Positions 35,410-44,273 of a stretch of DNA of 64,000 nt are shown here, one piece after another. Source of the DNA: Peptoniphilaceae bacterium (GTDB lineage Bacteria; Bacillota; Clostridia; Tissierellales; Peptoniphilaceae); assembly GCA_910589545.1 (NCBI GenBank), contig CAJUSY010000001.1, positions 62,001-126,000 on the forward strand. Reading direction: 5' to 3'. The translations under genes and the position numbers were made by a program. Every line of letters starts with the position of its first letter. The first letter of the stretch is position 1. The notes below the pieces were generated by a model. It was not told the DNA's origin and searched no databases. It was given only the letters and a program-made list of their open reading frames with translations.

Positions 35410-35853
35410 TTATTTTGTTATTTCTTTTTGCATATCTGCATAGAATGTATCTTTTAGTTCTTCAAAAGCTGGTCTCATGTGTGGTGTTGGAGGTACATAC
35501 GTCGCCTTTGTTCTTCCACCATATATACGTTGTCTACCAGTCTTTTTGCTTGTTCTTTTCAGCCTGACTTTACCATGCCTATTATCTAGTGCATGGAAGC
35601 CTATCTCATGGAAAAATAAGTGGAAGTTAGGTCTGGAAGTCCAACCTATGGTAGACTCCGTATTATCGTGTTCAGATATAATCCCATCAACACCAGCACC
35701 AGTTACCTTTAAGCCTTTTGAGGTTGCTATAGATTTAGCCTTATCTCTCATTTTGTCGGCGTTTTCGTGTAGTTTGTTTTCTATGTGTTCAGCGTTTCTT
35801 TCGTACCTATCTAGGTCTTTACTAAACATATCAAAACCAAAAATACTACTCAT
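35410..35853 (-). CDS. HK97 gp10-family tail-completion protein
   Basis: 147 residues with the gp10-family pattern: helical N-terminus, WTSRPNFHLFFHEIGFHAL, and the terminal PPTPHMRPAFE motif. It helps to join head and tail. It overlaps the preceding gene by 4 bases. Confidence 0.8.
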   Translation of the reverse strand: MSSIFGFDMFSKDLDRYERNAEHIENKLHENADKMRDKAKSIATSKGLKVTGAGVDGIISEHDNTESTIGWTSRPNFHLFFHEIGFHALDNRHGKVRLKRTSKKTGRQRIYGGRTKATYVPPTPHMRPAFEELKDTFYADMQKEITK

Positions 35854-36197
35854 ATTCTGACCTCCAAATAGTAATGATAAATACTGCTATCTTCTTCTAC
35901 GTCAACCTCAACATTTTCATTCCATTCTGATATACAGAATTCATTTTCTAGTCCACTATATATAGTGTTTAGATTTTTATCTGTTTCTATATTTAGTGGT
36001 ACTAAACTAAAATAGTCTACTTGATACAAAAATGTATCCTTATGTTTTTTGTTACTTAATGCCAACTTCCCATGGTAAACCAAGTAATAAGATATTCTAG
36101 GAAAGTTGGTATTGTTTGAGTCGGCATAAGATACAGTTATCTTGTTATCTACCGATTTTTTTAATATGTCTAATATAGTTTTCTTTACGTTTTTCAT
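35850..36197 (-). CDS. Probable tail terminator / tail-completion protein
   Basis: 115 residues with no clear motif; position between the closure protein and gp10-like gene, and length, fit tail-terminator proteins. KITVSYADSNNTNFPRISYYLV is a beta-rich stretch as seen in such proteins. Confidence 0.6.
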   Translation of the reverse strand: MKNVKKTILDILKKSVDNKITVSYADSNNTNFPRISYYLVYHGKLALSNKKHKDTFLYQVDYFSLVPLNIETDKNLNTIYSGLENEFCISEWNENVEVDVEEDSSIYHYYLEVRI

Positions 36198-36535
36198 ATC
36201 TTTATTAAGTTCACCATTGTTTCATTTCTTTTGAAATGATATGTCGTGTTATATATTTCAAATTGTTCATTGCCTATTACAACAATGTTTTTTACATCAA
36301 TATCTAAATTACCGTGCATGCCGATTTTTTTGGTTATCCTTTTGTCGTCTGCAACTGCTAAATAGATATCGTCTTGTGTTACACCTAAATACCTAAACCA
36401 ATACTTTTTTATTTCTTTAAGTTCGTATTGACCCCTTAAAGGTGTGTTATATTCATCTAACTTTGTTTGTTTGATATTAAAATGTGCTACACCATCATTG
36501 AATACATTAGCCGTAATGCTCTTTTTCTCTAACAT
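36194..36535 (-). CDS. Probable head closure (head-tail joining) protein
   Basis: 113 residues, beta-rich, placed after the connector gene and overlapping both neighbours. Order and size match head-closure/stopper proteins of HK97- and SPP1-type phages. Confidence 0.6.
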   Translation of the reverse strand: MLEKKSITANVFNDGVAHFNIKQTKLDEYNTPLRGQYELKEIKKYWFRYLGVTQDDIYLAVADDKRITKKIGMHGNLDIDVKNIVVIGNEQFEIYNTTYHFKRNETMVNLIKI

Positions 36536-36831
36536 TACTCATCTTCTCCAAGGTCTGATAATTCAAAACCAAGAACGACTAAATCTTGAACATAACTATC
36601 GTAGAAATGCTCTGCAACTCCATTTCTAGCAAATCTACAATATTCAAATACTAAATTTTTACCAAATCCGTTTTCGATAATGTCAAATTCACCACAATAC
36701 ATTTGAATAACTTGATAACCTACTCTTATTAGTTCAAGTAGGTTATTATCGTCGTCATTCATTGTTATATGAAGTCTATTTTTTAGTTCATCTAATAAGC
36801 TACGTTCAAATTCTTTTTCTAGCTCTCTCAT
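36535..36831 (-). CDS. Head-tail connector (gp6-like)
   Basis: 98 residues, all helical (ELKNRLHITMNDDDNNLLELI, VFEYCRFARNGVAEHFYDSY), as in the gp6/YqbG-type connectors that bind under the portal. It lies 2 bases after the capsid gene. Confidence 0.75.
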   Translation of the reverse strand: MRELEKEFERSLLDELKNRLHITMNDDDNNLLELIRVGYQVIQMYCGEFDIIENGFGKNLVFEYCRFARNGVAEHFYDSYVQDLVVLGFELSDLGEDE

Positions 36832-36833
36832 TA

Positions 36834-38015
36834 TTATTGTTGAGGCTTAGTTGTTGTTGGTGTTGCTAATTTAATATCGTAAACTTGTGAAGCGTAGTTG
36901 TTAGATGGCTGTCCGTTGGCTAACATATCAACTGCGTATAATGTTGCTCTTTTCATTGCGAATGTTTCTTTATAAACATAGATTTTTTCTGCTCTTGACA
37001 TAGTTGCGTCATATTCTCCACCAACAAATGCTATTAATTTATTTTCTGGAACAAATGTTGATTCTATGATGTGGTCTTGTGCAATGAATGGCAAATTAGA
37101 TACAAATACTCCATTAGCATTTTGAGTAGTCACTCTAGCTACAATGTCATAGTAGTTAGATGGATTTACAATCAAATATACATTTCCAGAAACTTTTCTG
37201 TAAACATCTTCTGCGTTTTTGTCATCTGGACTTAATTTAAGTTTGTACTTAGACAAGCCTTTCATGATGTTTGAGAATTCTGAAACCATTGTAGGTGCGT
37301 CTTTAAATGTTAATGTTCCAGCTGATTTTTTATCTGAATATACACCACCTGTAACAGAAGCGTCTAAATCTTTCATCAATCCGATTGGTTTATCTTTTCC
37401 GTCACCTGTAATTAAGTTTTCTTCCCATGCTTCTGCGATTGCTTCTGATAAACATAATCTAACGTATCTATCAATCCATCTTGCTCCAAGGTCGATTAAG
37501 TCGTTTGAGATTAAGAAAAATGCTGTTAAAGCTAATTGAGTAAACTCTGTTACACCAAATTCAAAATCTAATTGTCCCTCTAAATCTTTGTGCAAGGGTC
37601 CGAAAACTGCTTTTCCTTTTCTTCTAGTTCTAATTACTCTAGTTACTGCACTAGATACACCGAAGTTAATTAGATTTAATAAAGGTCTATCCTTTTTAAT
37701 ATCATCAAAAATTCTTTCAATGATTGTAACTGGGAATAATACATCACCTTTTAAATCACCTTTAGTTTTGATAATTTCTTCATTGTAGAATGTTTTTTCT
37801 TCTGATGTTAATACGTGAATACCTCTTGATTGTAGGATATTTTCATCAGTAACATTCTTTAATTCTTCAAATTCTTGTTTTACTTTGTCTACATTTTTTT
37901 GTGATACAACTGATACATAATCAGTTAATGCTTCCATTCTTTCCTCATCAGTTGCTTTTTCGTCGTTTAGTGTGTTTGTGAACACTTTAAATAATTGTTT
38001 TTCGTCTTGTAACAT
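36834..38015 (-). CDS. Major capsid protein, HK97 fold
   Basis: 393 residues. The first 100 residues are a charged helical delta-domain scaffold, followed by the HK97 core (VTIIERIFDDIKKDRPLLNLINF, TRRKGKAVFGP, ADLLA-type C-terminus with AFMAL-like ETFAMKRATLYAVD). It lies 2 bases after the protease that would cut off the scaffold. Confidence 0.9.
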   Translation of the reverse strand: MLQDEKQLFKVFTNTLNDEKATDEERMEALTDYVSVVSQKNVDKVKQEFEELKNVTDENILQSRGIHVLTSEEKTFYNEEIIKTKGDLKGDVLFPVTIIERIFDDIKKDRPLLNLINFGVSSAVTRVIRTRRKGKAVFGPLHKDLEGQLDFEFGVTEFTQLALTAFFLISNDLIDLGARWIDRYVRLCLSEAIAEAWEENLITGDGKDKPIGLMKDLDASVTGGVYSDKKSAGTLTFKDAPTMVSEFSNIMKGLSKYKLKLSPDDKNAEDVYRKVSGNVYLIVNPSNYYDIVARVTTQNANGVFVSNLPFIAQDHIIESTFVPENKLIAFVGGEYDATMSRAEKIYVYKETFAMKRATLYAVDMLANGQPSNNYASQVYDIKLATPTTTKPQQ

Positions 38016-38017
38016 AT

Positions 38018-38746
38018 TTACATTCCTTTCATAAATTTACTAAAATTTGATATTTTGTTTGTTTTTTCTTCTTCTACTGGCTTTTGTTCTACTCCAGCAT
38101 TTCTTTTTTCTAATTCATCAGTTATTAAATCAACCAAGTTTTGAATATCGATATTTGATTGATTATTCTTTTCTTCTTTTTGCTTAGGTACTGTTTCTTT
38201 GATTTCATCAATAAATCCGTTTTCTAAAGCTTTTTCACAATCAAACCAAGTTTCTTTTTTTAACATATCCTCTAATTCTTCATCTGATTTTCCAGTTTTA
38301 GCCTTATAGATGGATATAATTGATTTATCAATGCTTTCTAAGGCATTTAATGTCTTTTGGATATCCTCTTTATTTCCATAAGCGATTGTACTTGCTTGAT
38401 GTATCATAAATTGAGTTCCAGTATCCATTACAACCTTATCCGCCCCTAAAGCTATAAAAGTTCCAGCACTTGCACATAAGCCTGTAATCTCAACAGTTAT
38501 ATCTGATTTATGATTTTTGAATAGGTTATAGATTTCTATTCCCTCAAAAACATCACCACCTTGTGTGTTGAGATAAACAGTTATAGGTACAGTAGTGTTT
38601 TCTAACTCTTTTGTGATTGATTTTGCACTAATAACATCATCACCAGTCCAAAAGCTGGATTTTGCTACCCTACCCGATAATGTCAAATACTTTCTTCCGT
38701 CTTTTTCTTCTGACAAAAATTTATATTCTATTTTGCCATCTGCCAT
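38018..38746 (-). CDS. ClpP-like prohead protease
   Basis: 242 residues. Catalytic Ser is in GLCASAGTF and His in QFMIHQAST, with the oxyanion-loop NTQGGDVFEG, as in ClpP/S14 proteins. It matures the prohead. The C-terminal 60 residues are charged and glutamate/lysine rich. Confidence 0.9.
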   Translation of the reverse strand: MADGKIEYKFLSEEKDGRKYLTLSGRVAKSSFWTGDDVISAKSITKELENTTVPITVYLNTQGGDVFEGIEIYNLFKNHKSDITVEITGLCASAGTFIALGADKVVMDTGTQFMIHQASTIAYGNKEDIQKTLNALESIDKSIISIYKAKTGKSDEELEDMLKKETWFDCEKALENGFIDEIKETVPKQKEEKNNQSNIDIQNLVDLITDELEKRNAGVEQKPVEEEKTNKISNFSKFMKGM

Positions 38747-38794
38747 TATTCCACCTCCCCTTTCTGCCTTTTAATGTCTTTTGCTTAGGACAAT

Positions 38795-38819
38795 AAAAAA
38801 AGAACTATTATCTAGTTCT
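38795..38819 (-). terminator. Stem-loop with T-run after the portal gene
   Basis: AGAACTA / TAGTTCT with a 5-base loop followed on the minus strand by TTTTTTT. The portal stop codon lies inside the stem. It looks like a true intrinsic terminator but falls in the middle of the head operon. Confidence 0.65.
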
Positions 38820-39948
38820 GTTTTTTCTGTTTAGCCTTGTTATAATCTTCTTCTGCTTGTTCTATAATTCCAATGTTCTTAGTTAAATATCTTCTTGTAG
38901 TATCTTTAGTGTTTTCACGTTTCTTTCCTAGCTGAACTAATACGTCATCAATAGTCCAAACACCCGAGCCTATCATTTTTTCAACGTCTCTAGCCATTTC
39001 GAATTCTGATACATATACACATTCAATTGTATTTACTGTTATTAAACTATTTTTCAAACTTGATTTTGTTTGTTTAGCGTTAAATTCATTTGCTATTTCA
39101 TTCATAATAGGCTTTACACACCATCTAACGAAGTTTTTAGAGTGTTCTGATGTGTCAGCTAAATCACCACTAAATAGTAATGGTGGAACTTGCAATATGT
39201 TAGCTACTTGTTTTACATACATATTCTCAATAGTTCCTAATTCCTCAGCACTTCTACCTAAATAATTTTGCGAATGTTCTTCCACATCATAATCATCTTG
39301 TCTAGGCACAACTGCTATACTCTCATTTTCAAGTTGCTTTTTCATACCCGATAAGAAATTCATAAACCTTTTACTATTTTCTTCATTCTTAGCCGATACA
39401 CCTTTAAACGGAGCATAAACTCTTATTTGTTGTTGTCTCATTTGAACTTCAAGTACACGTTTATACAGCTTGTCATAACTATTACTCAATGAATTTAAAA
39501 AGTTTCTAAACTCAACGTTGTTATATCTGATGTGTAGTACATCATCTATTGAATAAGTTTTTTCTTTAGCACTGTATTTTGTGGTTACCGTAAACAGTTT
39601 TGTTTTTTCATCATAACTATAACTATCTGCTACATAATAGTCGTCAAAGATTTTCACAACTAGACATTCTCCGTTGTAAATCATATTGGTAATGATTTTT
39701 CTTTTAAACTCATTACCGTTGTAATAAGGATTAGGTTTATAATTTAATTTATATAAAAAATCTCTATTTTCTTCACTTTGGAATTGTGCCAATAAGCAAA
39801 CATTGATTATCCTATCAACTACTGTATGCACTGCATATTGTCTTAAATGTAAATCGTCATAATCGCCTTGTAGTTGTCTCATTAAGTCGTCCCAATAATT
39901 CATAGGTACACTTTTGTTAAAGTTAAATATTTTACCTATAATACCCAA
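38812..39948 (-). CDS. Portal protein, HK97 family
   Basis: 378 residues that form the DNA entry ring. NYKPNPYYNGNEFKRKIITNMIYNGECLV and the VKQVANILQVPPLLFSGDLAD segment are typical of HK97-type portals. It overlaps the large terminase gene by 13 bases. Confidence 0.9.
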   Translation of the reverse strand: MGIIGKIFNFNKSVPMNYWDDLMRQLQGDYDDLHLRQYAVHTVVDRIINVCLLAQFQSEENRDFLYKLNYKPNPYYNGNEFKRKIITNMIYNGECLVVKIFDDYYVADSYSYDEKTKLFTVTTKYSAKEKTYSIDDVLHIRYNNVEFRNFLNSLSNSYDKLYKRVLEVQMRQQQIRVYAPFKGVSAKNEENSKRFMNFLSGMKKQLENESIAVVPRQDDYDVEEHSQNYLGRSAEELGTIENMYVKQVANILQVPPLLFSGDLADTSEHSKNFVRWCVKPIMNEIANEFNAKQTKSSLKNSLITVNTIECVYVSEFEMARDVEKMIGSGVWTIDDVLVQLGKKRENTKDTTRRYLTKNIGIIEQAEEDYNKAKQKKQN

Positions 39949-41621
39949 TTAATATCACCTCCTGCATTATAAAAATCTCCAAATATAAAATCAGTCGGCT
40001 CACTATCTTCTATCAAATCATGTCTAAAATAAGCATGAGTAAAAGCCATGAAACCGTCTGTTTTTCTTTTTCTTATTTCCTTTTTCTCATAAGTTTTGTT
40101 TCCGAATTTATCTATCTTTACATAAACATTGTTTGTGTACCACCTCATAAGTGGATTGTCCCCAAAAACAAGCTTCTTTTCTGCAAATAACACTTCTATT
40201 TGAGGAGCAATTTGTGCTTGAATACTATTAGCACGTCTAATGAACTCTAGTTCGTAACCCTCATCTTCAAGTGCTGGACGGACAATATCCATTCTGTAGG
40301 TATCACCTATGATTTCTAGGATATCTAACTTGTATTTGTCCCTCATTTCGTTAAACCAGTCGACTATGTGCCTAATTGATATTGTAGGCTCGTCTACAAC
40401 TGTTAATAAGCCTTTTTCTTGCCATTCTGGAATGTGAGGTGATATAAGCATACTTTCAGTCAATAAAAACTCTTTTCTGATAAAGCTGTGTGTTACCCAT
40501 ACCCAATCACCTTTTATGTGTAACAATAGTCCTACACTAGCGAAGTCTTTTAATGAAGCATAATCAAGTCCACCTATACATTTACAATTTTCAATATCTG
40601 GAATAGGTCTATTTGTTGCATAGACTTCCTCTTTAGTTGCTACACTTGTTTCTAGGTCGATATCTGATACATTCATACGCTTTATAAACCACTTTGTTTT
40701 GTCGCCTATACCACGTCTGATATCTTGATATTCTCTGTTTACTGTGTCAAATAAAGTTTCCGAATAGCTATCTAAAGGCTTATGGAACATAGGTTGTGCC
40801 TTTTGCCATAAATCAGTATCTTCTGCTTCTTGTTTATCGTCTAGTGTGCATATCCAAGGGAATGTATGTGAATTAAATTCTGTTTCTTGTAATATTTCTC
40901 TACAAGTTCTAATCTTTTGGTCGTACACTCCATCACGAACAAGTCCGTTTGTTGATATAAAGAATTTTCTAGGATTAGGAACTTTACCTAAACCACTTGT
41001 CAATACGCTTATAATATCGTCTTTTTCGTATTGGTGTACCTCATCAAATATTACACAACCATGTCTAAAACTATCTTTTGTCTTAGCATTACTTGTTAAA
41101 AACTCCAGCGTACTATGTGTTGTTCTACATCTGATTTTTGATAATCCGTTCTTAAATATTCCTGTTCTTCTATCTGTTAGTTGAGGATTTTTATCTAGCA
41201 TATCGTGAACTTCTTTAAAGCTTGTTTGTGCTTGTTCTTCACTATTAGCTACAATACCAACGTTATAGCCTTGTATGTTGTGTAGTGGCGATAAGAAATA
41301 AGCACTTAACGCACTTATCAATCCGTTCTTTCCAGCACCTCTAGCCATTACCCAAAAGAACTCGTCAAATACAAGCTTGTTATTTTTATCAAATAAGAAT
41401 ATGAACGATATTAAAAACTTCTGGAACGGTTTTAATTTAAAAAACCATTTTTCAGTAAATTTTACGAAGTTATCAATCTGTTTTTCATCAAACCAAAAAC
41501 CATCTTGAACTAATACAACATTTTCTAAATAATAAATTAAATCTTTTCTATCTTTGTTCAGAATTATTTTTTTAGATTTATATTGACCTATATATTCATC
41601 AACATATTTAGTCGATATCAA
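39936..41621 (-). CDS. Large terminase subunit
   Basis: 561 residues, the packaging motor. The Walker A-like loop is VMARGAGKNG, Walker B is CVIFDEVHQYE, and the nuclease domain begins with IGGLDYASLKDFASVG. The start is TTG at 41621, overlapping the small terminase stop; no other methionine occurs for about 90 residues. Confidence 0.93.
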   Translation of the reverse strand: MISTKYVDEYIGQYKSKKIILNKDRKDLIYYLENVVLVQDGFWFDEKQIDNFVKFTEKWFFKLKPFQKFLISFIFLFDKNNKLVFDEFFWVMARGAGKNGLISALSAYFLSPLHNIQGYNVGIVANSEEQAQTSFKEVHDMLDKNPQLTDRRTGIFKNGLSKIRCRTTHSTLEFLTSNAKTKDSFRHGCVIFDEVHQYEKDDIISVLTSGLGKVPNPRKFFISTNGLVRDGVYDQKIRTCREILQETEFNSHTFPWICTLDDKQEAEDTDLWQKAQPMFHKPLDSYSETLFDTVNREYQDIRRGIGDKTKWFIKRMNVSDIDLETSVATKEEVYATNRPIPDIENCKCIGGLDYASLKDFASVGLLLHIKGDWVWVTHSFIRKEFLLTESMLISPHIPEWQEKGLLTVVDEPTISIRHIVDWFNEMRDKYKLDILEIIGDTYRMDIVRPALEDEGYELEFIRRANSIQAQIAPQIEVLFAEKKLVFGDNPLMRWYTNNVYVKIDKFGNKTYEKKEIRKRKTDGFMAFTHAYFRHDLIEDSEPTDFIFGDFYNAGGDINWVL

Positions 41622-41914
41622 ATCAATTCAACTCTTTCCACTTCTATATCTTTTTCTTTGAATTTAAAAGAACGTTCAATGTTCAATAGTTGAGTATTTA
41701 ATTTATTAATTTCTGCTAATGCTGGATTAGCCTTTGTGAATTTTTGAGCTGCATTAGTAGTAACAGTTGTTACCCCAACCTCTTTTACTGTATTTAACAA
41801 CATTTGTAACACTTCTACAAACTCAATATATCTATCAATCTTTTCAAGTGTTACTGGGTCTTGTTCTTCAACATTATCTAACAAGTATTTTTTTATATCC
41901 TTAGTCTTTATCAC
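41618..41914 (-). CDS. Small terminase subunit, P27 family
   Basis: 98 residues, all helical, with LEKIDRYIEFVEVLQMLL and NPALAEINKLNTQLLNIE as in the P27-type small terminases. It binds the packaging site, most likely the non-coding stretch just upstream. Start is GTG after GGAGGGG. Confidence 0.85.
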   Translation of the reverse strand: MIKTKDIKKYLLDNVEEQDPVTLEKIDRYIEFVEVLQMLLNTVKEVGVTTVTTNAAQKFTKANPALAEINKLNTQLLNIERSFKFKEKDIEVERVELI

Positions 41915-42625
41915 AATATCCCCTCCTTTGGTTTACGATTACTTTTGAAATTTCAATATATTTTCTCAAATAAAAAAGCCGATACATTGCTGTATCGACT
42001 TCTTCCCGCATTGTTATTTAAAAAGAGAATCCATATGAAATTTATTCCACCTATATATTAGCATAAATGTATGTACTGTTTTGTGCCATTTCATATTATT
42101 GTGTATTATTATTTTTTGTGTTATAATTCAACTCATTATACGCCCTTTTAAGAGCTTTTATATCATAAAATACATAATTCTACACTTATATTATTCTAAT
42201 TAGTTTATAATCTATTACAGTTAATTCTAATACTATTGTACCCCCTAATGGCACTCCCTTTTACGAACAAAAAAACAGTTTTTGGGTGGACGATGGAGCC
42301 AGCCCGCTGATGAAGAAATAAAAAAATTAAAAATATTTCTTGGGGGATTATATATGCTCCATAACCTCTCCCGTTGTCGTGTTCACTGTACTAGTTCAAC
42401 GATTGATTTCACTTGTTACTTGTATATTGTTATTGTTGTAACGCTTATGTATCGTTGTTGTGTTGTCGTTCTGATATGTTATCTATCTATACATTGATAT
42501 AACATTATCTATCATAGATACGCTAACATACTATAGTTAATAGTTATATAAATAACTAATGATAATATAAAAATAGATTGATACAAGCTATCATATCAAC
42601 CTATTATAATTAATTATATTTTATA
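41915..42625. other. Non-coding stretch between HNH and terminase genes, candidate cos region
   Basis: 711 bases without a gene. It has an intrinsic terminator at 41971, AT-rich dyads around 42480-42560, and a patch at 42235-42400 that is clearly richer in G and C than its surroundings (CCCCCTAATGG, GGGTGGACGATGGAGCC, CCTCTCCCG). Such a patch between an HNH gene and terS is where cos sites of HNH-encoding phages lie. The cut site itself cannot be read. Confidence 0.45.
41971..41999 (-). terminator. Intrinsic terminator upstream of small terminase
   Basis: On the minus strand GTCGATAC, a 6-base loop, GTATCGGC, then TTTTTTA. It would stop transcripts from the HNH side about 60 bases before the small terminase start. 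Confidence 0.75.
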
Positions 42626-42955
42626 CTAAAAATATTCATCCTCTTTCCATTTGTTTACTTTATATCTATCATGTATCATTTCGTGGCAACTGTGACAAAC
42701 TGTAACCAAATTGTCTATATCCAACCTTTTATTATAATAATATTCTAAAATATAAATATGATGTACTAATAAATTATCTATTGTAACCTTTCCCAAACTT
42801 TTACATACTTGGCACTCCCTCTTGTCCCTTGCTAATACTTCCTTTCTAACCTTTCGCCACTCTTTACTATGGTAAAATAATTCTGTTATGTCTCTATCAA
42901 TTCTATTATTACTTTTAATTTGTGCTTTTTGTTGTAAATCTTTTAGTAAATCCAT
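42626..42955 (-). CDS. Phage HNH endonuclease
   Basis: About 109 residues with a complete HNH core: EWRKVRKEVLARD, CQVC, LLVHHI, DIDNLVTVCHSCHEMIH. Nucleases of this kind encoded next to terminase take part in cos cleavage. Start ATG 42955 follows GGAAG; it is the first gene of the late operon. Confidence 0.9.
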   Translation of the reverse strand: MDLLKDLQQKAQIKSNNRIDRDITELFYHSKEWRKVRKEVLARDKRECQVCKSLGKVTIDNLLVHHIYILEYYYNKRLDIDNLVTVCHSCHEMIHDRYKVNKWKEDEYF

Positions 42956-43176
42956 AAAAAACAAACTTCCTTTTTATATAATAAAAAAATCATTCTATAT
43001 ATATACTAACAATTTCAAATCAAATTTAAAATGATATTGTAAATTACTGATGAAGTTAAAAAAATATAAAAAAACTTTTTAAGATTTTAAAAAAATAAAA
43101 ATAGGAAAACCAACAACGCGGTACAAATATTGATAAATACACGTTATGAGTATTAAAAAGAAAATTACAAAAAGTA

Positions 43177-43205
43177 TTGACAATGTAAGTTAAAGAGGGT
43201 ATAAT
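43177..43205 (+). promoter_or_regulatory. Perfect-consensus promoter 1 of the plus-strand cassette
   Basis: TTGACA (43177-43182), 17 bases, TATAAT (43200-43205). The spacer (ATGTAAGTTAAAGAGGG) is nearly identical to that of the second promoter at 43685. Confidence 0.88.
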
Positions 43206-43282
43206 ATAATTGTAAGTTAAAGAAATAGCTTATACACAACCACACATCACAATTATAATTAATAAAAAGGTGGTGAGTTTGA

Positions 43283-43420
43283 TTGCATAAGCATAAAAAA
43301 AGCAATAAAAAAACAAGTTCAAAACACGAATTAAATATTAAATTAATAATTGCAGTTATTAACTTAATTATCGTAATTTTGAAACTTGTTCAAAAATTGC
43401 TTGAGTTGGGACTGTTATAG
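43283..43420 (+). CDS. 45-residue predicted membrane peptide
   Basis: Starts at TTG 43283 five bases after a strong AAGGTGGTGAG site. A basic head (HKHKKSNKKTSSKH) is followed by one long hydrophobic helix (LNIKLIIAVINLIIVILKLV) and QKLLELGLL. It is the first gene after a perfect promoter, and a stable hairpin overlaps its stop codon. Size and shape resemble type I toxins or small phage membrane peptides, but there is no sequence match I recognise. Confidence 0.55.
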   Translation: MHKHKKSNKKTSSKHELNIKLIIAVINLIIVILKLVQKLLELGLL

Positions 43421-43428
43421 TCCTAACT
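43402..43428 (+). terminator. Hairpin at the end of the membrane-peptide gene
   Basis: GAGTTGGGACT / AGTCCTAACTC pair over 11 positions with one G-T wobble and a 5-base loop. The stem contains the stop codon. The following T-tract is weak (GCTTTAACTT), so it may be an attenuator. Confidence 0.5.
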
Positions 43429-43474
43429 CGCTTTAACTTATAAAAATTATACTATAAAGGAGATTAAAAAGCAA

Positions 43475-43675
43475 GTGAACAAAAAAGAGTATAAAACATC
43501 AGAAGCAAGACGAAGAGCAAATGCCAAATGGGACAAGGCAAACAAGCAAAAAAAGAGCTATTATAGCAAAAAATCAGCTTGTAAAAATTTTATACTAAAA
43601 GATGGAACAAATGAAGATATCGAACAAGTTAGAACTTGGTTAGATGAACGATTAAAAAAAGATGAAAAAAATTAA
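43475..43675 (+). CDS. Small basic phage protein, paralogue of 18986-19162
   Basis: 66 residues, start GTG, with AAAGGAG upstream. It shares with the left-end gene the layout basic helix (ANAKWDKANKQKK), then NEDIEQVRTWLDERL. Probably binds nucleic acid. Function unknown. Confidence 0.65.
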   Translation: MNKKEYKTSEARRRANAKWDKANKQKKSYYSKKSACKNFILKDGTNEDIEQVRTWLDERLKKDEKN

Positions 43676-43684
43676 AAAAAATAC

Positions 43685-43713
43685 TTGACAATACAAGTTA
43701 AAGAGTGTATAAT
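43685..43713 (+). promoter_or_regulatory. Perfect-consensus promoter 2 of the plus-strand cassette
   Basis: TTGACA (43685-43690), 17 bases, TATAAT (43708-43713). Matches promoter 1 at most spacer positions and continues with ATAAT, so the two are a duplicated promoter segment. Confidence 0.88.
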
Positions 43714-43739
43714 ATAATCATAAAGAACAAGAAGGTTAA

Positions 43740-43971
43740 AAACATATAAGACAAAAACAAGAACACAAACAAAAACAAACAAAAAGACGGAACGACACAA
43801 AAAAAAGATACTTGATTATAAAGTTTGGCGACTCAATCAAGTATCTAAAACAAGTACAAAAAATCTAATATTAAATATACGCTAATATATTTCTATCGAT
43901 TTTTGTACTTTAAATTATACTACAACAATTAAAAAAAGTAAAATGTAAAATTTAAAGGAGATTAAAAAACA
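43740..43971 (+). ncRNA. Structured leader RNA upstream of 43972
   Basis: About 230 non-coding bases between promoter 2 and the next gene. Two long inverted repeats follow each other: GATACTTGATT (43807-43817) with AATCAAGTATC (43835-43845), perfect over 11 bp, and AAGTACAAAAAATC (43852-43865) with GATTTTTGTACTT (43898-43910), with one bulge. This is more structure than an ordinary leader needs. It may act as a regulatory or decoy RNA. Confidence 0.45.
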
Positions 43972-44244
43972 ATGACAAAAACAATTGAACTACAACCAAT
44001 ATTAAGCAATCAAAAAAGCTTTTATAAAAAAGCAAATGTAAAACAAACAAACGACACAAAAACATTAATATCATATAGTGCAAAAATAGCAACAATAAAA
44101 AATGATAAATTAATATATTTAAATAAAAATACTAATGTATACACTCAAACAACACTCAAACACTTAAAAGATTTTTTATACCAAACACTTGGAATGGTAG
44201 ACCTTAAAAAAAGAGATATTATATCAATGATTGATGAACTATAA
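43972..44244 (+). CDS. Accessory phage protein, unknown
   Basis: 90 residues with TLISYSAKIATI, then TQTTLKHLKDFLYQTLG. I believe similar short proteins occur on plasmids and phages of gut Firmicutes, often beside a protein like the next one, but I know no function. Strong AAAGGAG site 12 bases before the ATG. Confidence 0.6.
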   Translation: MTKTIELQPILSNQKSFYKKANVKQTNDTKTLISYSAKIATIKNDKLIYLNKNTNVYTQTTLKHLKDFLYQTLGMVDLKKRDIISMIDEL

Positions 44245-44273
44245 GAAGCGAAATTTAAAGGAGATTATAAAAA

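Noticed and set aside
42282..42497. Plus-strand open frame of 71 codons
   Set aside because: No ribosome-binding site, unusual composition, and it sits on the candidate cos region.
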